19,108 bases of DNA from Bacteroidales bacterium. GTDB lineage: Bacteria; Bacteroidota; Bacteroidia; Bacteroidales; Dysgonomonadaceae. The notes beneath the pieces were generated by a model. That model was not told the DNA's origin, did not search any database, and worked only from the letters and a program-made list of their open reading frames with translations. The stretch covers positions 1-19,108 of the forward strand of contig DUUR01000224.1 of assembly GCA_012841425.1 (NCBI GenBank), written 5' to 3'. The translations under genes and the position numbers were made by a program. Positions 14,179 to 19,108 of the stretch are shown piece by piece. Positions within the stretch are counted from its first letter, which is position 1. Each line of letters begins with the position of its first letter.

Positions 14179-16143
14179 ATGAGTTATCTGAAATTCAATA
14201 AAGATCTAATGATCAACCTCGAATATTCTTTATACAGAAATGTATTAAGAACTAATAGAAAAGGAGCTTATCAAAACACATCCATTTCTGGTTGCAATAC
14301 TACAAAATACCAAGGCCTTTTGGTAATGCCAGTGCCATTTCTTGATGATGAAAATCATCTTATTTTGTCTTCTATTGATGAAACAGTAATTCAACGCGGA
14401 GCAGAATTTAACTTAGGTATCCATAGATTTGCTGGTGATAATTACAGCCCCAAAGGGCATAAGTATATTCGTGAATTTAATAGCGATAGCATTCCAAAAA
14501 CAATTTATCGGGTTGGCGGTGTAATTCTGTCTAAAGAGATTATGTTTTCGTCTAAAGAGAATAGGTTAATGATAAAATATACTCTCATCGACGCACACTC
14601 ACCTACCAAAATTAGGTTTAAACCTTTTTTAGCATTCCGACAAGCATCACAATTAACAATAGAGAATGATCAAGTAGACAAATCTTATCGCAATGTTGAA
14701 AATGGAATTTCCACATGCATGTATAGTGGTTACCCCGAATTGTTTATGCAATTCAACAAAGAGCCTGAGTTTATGTATCATCCCGACTGGTATCGTGATA
14801 TTGAATATATTCAAGATCTACAAAGTGGCGACACCTATAGCGAAGATTTATATGTGCCTGGGAGTTTTGAAATGACAATAAGAAAGAATGAGGAGATAAT
14901 ATTCTCGGCAGGAGACATTTTAGTTGACACATCAAATTTGGCAAATGAGTTTAACATCGAGAAAAACAAGAGAACACCACGATCTAATTTCTATAATTGC
15001 CTAAAGAATTCAAGTCATCAGTTTTATTACATCCCTAATATTGGAGAAAACTATCTACTGGCTGGATATCCATGGTTTAAAGTTAGGGCTCGCGATCAGT
15101 TTATTTCGCTTCCTGGCTGTACACTCTCGGTTGGGAAGCCCGATGATTATGAAAAAATAATGGACAGTGCCATACCACATCTCAATAACTTCATGGCTGG
15201 CAAGAACATTAAGGGTTATATAAAACAAATAAATGACCCTGACGTTCTATTATGGGTAGTGTGGGCACTACAACAATATTATATTGAATTTAAAGAGAAA
15301 TTTATAGAAAAATATAGCGACTTCCTTTTTGACGTTATTAAATATATAATGGATGATAAGCATCCAAATTTATATTTCAACAAGGATGATGGACTCTTAA
15401 CTACTAACGGGAAAGACAGTCCAGCTAGTTGGATGAATTCCATTATCGATGGTCGCCCCGTAATACCCAGATCGGGATATCTGGTAGAATTTAATGCTTT
15501 ATGGTATAATGCCCTAAAGTTTGCAGAAGAGATAGCAAAAGAAAAAGGAAATATAGATTATTCAGACAAATTGAAAGAGAATGCTGAAACCGCGTGCAAG
15601 TCGTTTGTAAATAAATTCATGAATGAAGCGGGCTATCTGTATGACTATATTGATGGTAATTATAAAGATTTAAATGTACGTCCAAACATGATATTTGCAG
15701 TTTCTCTACCCTATTCTCCACTTGGAAAAAGACAAAAGAAATCTGTTTTAGATTTCGTTACAAAAGAACTGCTTGCTAATTGTGGTTTACGCACGTTATC
15801 TCCAAAAAGCGATAGATTCCGTCCTCATTATAATGGTTCTGAAAATGATAAAAAATTTGCCTATTTCAACGGAATGGCATTTCCCTGGCTATTTGGAGCA
15901 TATATCGAAGCTTACTTAAACCTATTTCAGCTCAGTGGATTATCTTTGGCAGAACGTATAATAGTGAATATGGAAAACGAATTACAAAATGATTGTATTG
16001 GATCCATTTCCGAATTCTATGATTCTAACCCTCCATTTATTGCCCATGGAGGATACTCTTTCGCAATGAGCGTAGCAGAATTATTAAGGGCAAAAAAAAT
16101 AATAAGTTCATACAATACTGAGAATGTTGATATTAAGAAATAG
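14179..16143 (+). CDS. glycogen debranching enzyme (amylo-alpha-1,6-glucosidase type)
   Basis: A 654-residue cytoplasmic protein with the bacterial/archaeal GDE layout: an N-terminal beta-rich domain (about 1-270; GAYQNTSISGCNTTKYQGLL is the family entry motif) and a C-terminal (alpha/alpha)6 barrel (about 285-640). It should remove alpha-1,6 branches from glycogen. Barrel motifs are AGYPWFKVRARD306QFISLPG, PASWMN420S, VE437FNALWYNAL and AYFNGMAFPWLFGAYIEAY. Compared with archaeal homologues as I recall them (WFGEWGRD, TWMDA, AYHNGTVWPW), several substitutions are seen, so which acid residues are catalytic should be settled by alignment. It opens a three-gene operon, 22 bases ahead of the glycosyltransferase. 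Confidence 0.92.
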   Translation: MSYLKFNKDLMINLEYSLYRNVLRTNRKGAYQNTSISGCNTTKYQGLLVMPVPFLDDENHLILSSIDETVIQRGAEFNLGIHRFAGDNYSPKGHKYIREFNSDSIPKTIYRVGGVILSKEIMFSSKENRLMIKYTLIDAHSPTKIRFKPFLAFRQASQLTIENDQVDKSYRNVENGISTCMYSGYPELFMQFNKEPEFMYHPDWYRDIEYIQDLQSGDTYSEDLYVPGSFEMTIRKNEEIIFSAGDILVDTSNLANEFNIEKNKRTPRSNFYNCLKNSSHQFYYIPNIGENYLLAGYPWFKVRARDQFISLPGCTLSVGKPDDYEKIMDSAIPHLNNFMAGKNIKGYIKQINDPDVLLWVVWALQQYYIEFKEKFIEKYSDFLFDVIKYIMDDKHPNLYFNKDDGLLTTNGKDSPASWMNSIIDGRPVIPRSGYLVEFNALWYNALKFAEEIAKEKGNIDYSDKLKENAETACKSFVNKFMNEAGYLYDYIDGNYKDLNVRPNMIFAVSLPYSPLGKRQKKSVLDFVTKELLANCGLRTLSPKSDRFRPHYNGSENDKKFAYFNGMAFPWLFGAYIEAYLNLFQLSGLSLAERIIVNMENELQNDCIGSISEFYDSNPPFIAHGGYSFAMSVAELLRAKKIISSYNTENVDIKK

Positions 16144-16165
16144 ATAATTATCTAAATAAATACAG

Positions 16166-17422
16166 ATGAAAGCATTGATGTTTGGTTGGGAGTTTCCACC
16201 ACATATTCTTGGGGGACTTGGAACGGCAAGCTTTGGATTAACTAAAGGAATGTCGAAACAGGAAGATTTGGAAACAATTTTTGTAATACCAAAGCCATGG
16301 GGTGATGAAGATCAGAGTTTCATGAAAATTATTGGAGCCAATAATACTCCTGTAGTTTGGAAAGATGTATCAATGGAATTAGTACGGGATAGACTTGAAG
16401 ACTATATGGATCCACAAGAATACTTCGAGTTAAGAAACAATATCTACGCTGATTTTAGTTATATGAATACTAATGACCTAGGGTGCATTGAGTTCTCGGG
16501 TCGCTATCCAAATAATATACTAGAAGAAACAAATAATTATTCAATTGTTGCGGGTGTCATTGCACGTAAATATGATTTTGATGTAATACATTCGCACGAC
16601 TGGCTAACCTACCCCGCTGGCTTGCATGCCAAAAGTGTTACTGGTAAACCAATGGTAATTCATGTTCATGCAACTGAATTCGACCGAAGTCGAGGTAAGC
16701 CCAACCCTATTGTATATGGCATTGAAAAGGATGGTATGGACAACTGCGATCATATTATCTGTGTGAGTAATCTTACACGTAACACCGTGATTGAGAATTA
16801 TCATCAGCCACACTGGAAAGTTACTACTGTACATAATGCTGTTGACCCTCTTAGCCACGATATTGAATCGATGGAGCGAATTTCAGGAGTAAAAGAAAAG
16901 GTAGTTACCTTCTTGGGTAGAATTACAATGCAAAAAGGACCCGAATTCTTTGTTGATGCTGCAACACAAGTTATTCAAAAAACAGATCACATACGATTTG
17001 TTATGGCAGGAAGTGGGGATATGATGGATCAGATGATTCGTCTTGTTGCAGATAGAGGAATTGCTCATAAGTTTCATTTCACAGGGTTTCTCAGGGGCAA
17101 ACAGGTTTACGAAATGCTTAAATCAAGTGATGTGTACGTTATGCCATCTGTTTCTGAACCTTTCGGAATATCCCCCCTCGAAGCAATGCAGTGTAATGTT
17201 CCAAGTATAATATCATATCAATCGGGTTGCTCCGAGATTCTCAATAATGTTATCAAAACAGATTATTGGGATGTTGATGCTATGGCAGATGCAATTTACT
17301 CTATTTGCACATATCCTGCAATGGCAGAACATTTAAAAGTAGAGGGCAAAATTGAAGTTGATAATATAAAATGGGAAGACGCCGGCTTAAAAGTACGTAA
17401 GATATACGACAACTTAGTCTAG
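16166..17422 (+). CDS. glycogen-synthase-like glycosyltransferase (GT-B fold, GT4/GT5 type)
   Basis: A 418-residue GT-B enzyme. The N-terminal domain opens with MKALMFGWEFPPHILGGLG, with the Gly-rich loop G16-G-L-G19 that holds the nucleotide-sugar phosphates in starch and glycogen synthases. HSHDWLTYPAG and HVHATEFDRS follow. The C-terminal domain has VVTFLGRITMQKGPEFF and the E-x7-E motif E331PFGISPLE339. Its position between a debranching enzyme and a GH57 protein points to glycogen or alpha-glucan chain elongation, using UDP- or ADP-glucose; the donor cannot be read from sequence. It is shorter than classical GlgA (about 480 residues). Twenty-two bases separate it from the upstream gene and 37 from the next. 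Confidence 0.88.
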   Translation: MKALMFGWEFPPHILGGLGTASFGLTKGMSKQEDLETIFVIPKPWGDEDQSFMKIIGANNTPVVWKDVSMELVRDRLEDYMDPQEYFELRNNIYADFSYMNTNDLGCIEFSGRYPNNILEETNNYSIVAGVIARKYDFDVIHSHDWLTYPAGLHAKSVTGKPMVIHVHATEFDRSRGKPNPIVYGIEKDGMDNCDHIICVSNLTRNTVIENYHQPHWKVTTVHNAVDPLSHDIESMERISGVKEKVVTFLGRITMQKGPEFFVDAATQVIQKTDHIRFVMAGSGDMMDQMIRLVADRGIAHKFHFTGFLRGKQVYEMLKSSDVYVMPSVSEPFGISPLEAMQCNVPSIISYQSGCSEILNNVIKTDYWDVDAMADAIYSICTYPAMAEHLKVEGKIEVDNIKWEDAGLKVRKIYDNLV

Positions 17423-17459
17423 ATACTATCTATTTGTTTAATATAACCCAATAATAAAT

Positions 17460-18818
17460 ATGAAGACAATCTGTTTTTATTTCCAAATTCATCAACCTTT
17501 CAGATTAAAAAGATATCGTTTTTTTAATATCGGGAAAGACCACTACTATTATGATGATTATTCTAACGAAGACATAATGCAGCAGATAGCTGCAAGATCT
17601 TATATACCTGCCAATAGGATGATGCTTGATTTGGTGAACCAGTATAAAGGTAAATTTAAAGTGGCTTTTTCTATATCTGGGGTAGCACTTGAGCAAATGG
17701 AGATTTATGCTCCTGAGGTAATTGATGGTTTCAGAGAGTTGAGCAAAACTGGCAACGTAGAATTCTTGACCGAGACATATGCACACTCACTGTCAAGCTT
17801 ATTCGATCCAGTGGAGTTTCGCAAACAAGTTGAACATCATTCCGAAAGGATTAATTTGTTATTTGGTCAAAAACCAACTGTCTTACGCAATACCGAGTTA
17901 ATTTACTCCGATGAAATTGCTGAAATGGTTTATGAAATGGGATATAACAAAATGATTACCGAAGGAGCTAAACATATACTTGGTTGGAAAAGCCCCAATT
18001 ATGTATACAGTGCATCATCTCAACCTAAAATGAAACTATTACTTAAAAATAGCCGTTTTAGTGACGACCTGGCATACCGATTTTCAAATTATAGCTGGAA
18101 TGAATATCCTCTGACTGCCGAAAAGTTTGTAAGATGGATAGCAGAGACACCACCCGAAGAAGAGGTGTTTAATATTTTCATGAATTACGAGGTATTGGGA
18201 AATATGCAACCCTCACATACTGGAATTTTTGAATTCATGAAAGCTTTGCCACGTTTTGCTTTTGAACAGGGAATAGGCTTTTCAAAACCGAGTGAAGAGT
18301 TGGACAGTAGAAAACCTATTGGCGAAATGGTTGTTCCCAACAATATCTCATGGTCTGACGAGGAGCGCGACGTAAGTGCCTGGCTAGGAAACAAACTTCA
18401 GCAAAGTGCTTTAAAATCACTTTATGAAATTGGCGAGCGTGTGAGGCTTTGCTCCGATAGAAGATTAAAACAAGATTGGCTATACCTACAATCTAGCGAT
18501 CACTTTTACTATATGTCTACCAAACATTTCGGTAGCGGGAACAGTAATTTCAGTCCATATATGTCACCATACGATGCATTCAATAACTATATGAATGTTC
18601 TAAGTGATTTTATTGGTAGAGTAAAAGACCAGTACCCCGACACTGTTGATAATGAAGAGTTAAATGCTCTGCTAACTACAATACATAATCAAGAATTTGA
18701 GATTAAGCAATTGCAGAATGAATTAAAAAAGGTAATCGGCACCAACGAAGAGCTCTTGATTGAAAAAACAGCAAAAGGCAACTTACTAAAAACTAGACTA
18801 AAAAGCACAAAAAAGTAA
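17460..18818 (+). CDS. GH57 alpha-amylase-like protein, catalytic Asp replaced by Asn
   Basis: A 452-residue GH57 protein. Conserved region I is QIHQPF (10-14), region II FLTETYAHSL, region III LRNTE146L with the presumed nucleophile Glu146, and region IV F-M-N242-Y-E-V-L-G. In active GH57 alpha-amylases region IV reads MDYETFGEH, with Asp as acid/base; here the codon at 18183 is AAT (Asn), and the following GEH is GNM. The TGIFEFMKALP part is kept. Enzymes of the family hydrolyse or rearrange alpha-1,4-glucans. GH57 alpha-amylase-like homologues lacking one or both catalytic residues have been noted, many in Bacteroidota. The last 50 residues look like a coiled coil (NQEFEIKQLQNELKKV) with a basic tail. 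It closes the glycogen operon. Confidence 0.9.
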   Translation: MKTICFYFQIHQPFRLKRYRFFNIGKDHYYYDDYSNEDIMQQIAARSYIPANRMMLDLVNQYKGKFKVAFSISGVALEQMEIYAPEVIDGFRELSKTGNVEFLTETYAHSLSSLFDPVEFRKQVEHHSERINLLFGQKPTVLRNTELIYSDEIAEMVYEMGYNKMITEGAKHILGWKSPNYVYSASSQPKMKLLLKNSRFSDDLAYRFSNYSWNEYPLTAEKFVRWIAETPPEEEVFNIFMNYEVLGNMQPSHTGIFEFMKALPRFAFEQGIGFSKPSEELDSRKPIGEMVVPNNISWSDEERDVSAWLGNKLQQSALKSLYEIGERVRLCSDRRLKQDWLYLQSSDHFYYMSTKHFGSGNSNFSPYMSPYDAFNNYMNVLSDFIGRVKDQYPDTVDNEELNALLTTIHNQEFEIKQLQNELKKVIGTNEELLIEKTAKGNLLKTRLKSTKK

Positions 18819-18850
18819 TATAAGGTTTTACTTATCTGTTTATAAAACAT

Positions 18851-18882
18851 TAAAAGGAGCTCAAGGGCTCCTTTTATTATAT
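18851..18882. terminator. bidirectional terminator between the GH57 gene and rny
   Basis: The arms TAAAAGGAGC (18851-18860) and GCTCCTTTTA (18867-18876) form a perfect 10-bp stem with a 6-base loop. T-rich sequence follows on the plus strand, and the A-rich left arm supplies U's in the leftward transcript. Location 32 bases after one stop codon and 24 before the other fits a shared terminator. Confidence 0.75.
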
Positions 18883-18900
18883 TTTTCAACTTTATATTAC

Positions 18901-19108
18901 TTAGCGTAACTTACAGCTCTGGTTTCACGAATAACAGTAATTTTAACTTGCCCTGGGTAAGTCATTTCTGTTTGTATCTTACGTGCTATTTCATCAGATA
19001 GTTTTTCGGTATCCTGATCATCTATTTTATCAGCACCCACTATCACCCTAAGTTCACGACCCGCCTGAATAGCATAAGTCTTTACAACCCCAGGATAAGA
19101 AAGAGCTA
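18901..19108 (-). CDS. rny: ribonuclease Y, C-terminal fragment (cut by window edge)
   Basis: Read leftward from the right edge, 68 codons end at the TAA at 18903-18901. The translation contains [15 protein letters not shown], then [22 protein letters not shown] and RAVSYA at the end. This is the conserved C-terminus of RNase Y, which ends RETRAVEYAK in Bacillus subtilis. RNase Y is a membrane-anchored endoribonuclease with KH and HD domains that starts mRNA decay; those domains lie outside the window. It is convergent with the GH57 gene. Confidence 0.92.

Overview
This window looks like chromosomal DNA of an AT-rich member of the Bacteroidota, most likely the order Bacteroidales. The evidence is indirect. 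Genes mostly lack Shine-Dalgarno sequences, and several upstream regions carry TAnnTTTG-type -7 boxes. The gene families fit: meso-diaminopimelate dehydrogenase, a flavodiiron protein, a debranching enzyme/glycosyltransferase/GH57 trio, an eIF1-like SUI1 protein and RNase Y. A stand-alone flavodiiron protein suggests an anaerobe or microaerophile. I see no tRNA, rRNA, CRISPR array, insertion sequence or phage gene; this is ordinary core genome with a few unusual proteins.

Layout. At the left edge a leftward gene is cut after about 20 codons. Positions 223-2786 hold three rightward genes for exported proteins: a small cysteine-containing secreted protein, a SoxB/5'-nucleotidase-like metallophosphoesterase with altered active-site motifs, and a DsrE-like lipoprotein, closed by a terminator. 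Positions 2929-6448 hold a SUI1/eIF1-like gene overlapping a 1067-residue AddA-like helicase-nuclease. A leftward secreted esterase (6523-7344) and a rightward small GNAT protein (7552-7839) follow. Next is a leftward thioredoxin-fold pair (7932-9087): a TlpA-like protein followed by a peroxiredoxin-like protein with a CNPC motif.

From 14052 down to 9269 lies a leftward run: rhomboid, ddh, lgt, flavodiiron protein, nagB. It ends in a strong terminator at 9214-9243. Its themes are the cell envelope (diaminopimelate, lipoprotein lipidation, amino-sugar recycling) and oxygen or NO defence. From a shared intergenic region, the rightward operon at 14179-18818 encodes a glycogen debranching enzyme, a glycogen-synthase-like glycosyltransferase and a GH57 protein, a glycogen/alpha-glucan module. 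A hairpin separates it from the convergent 3' end of rny, cut by the right edge.

The best candidate for something little described is the 223-2786 cluster. A SoxB-like enzyme and a DsrE-like lipoprotein side by side suggest periplasmic handling of reduced sulfur rather than nucleotide salvage. The GH57 protein is the second point of interest, because Asn sits where the catalytic Asp is expected.
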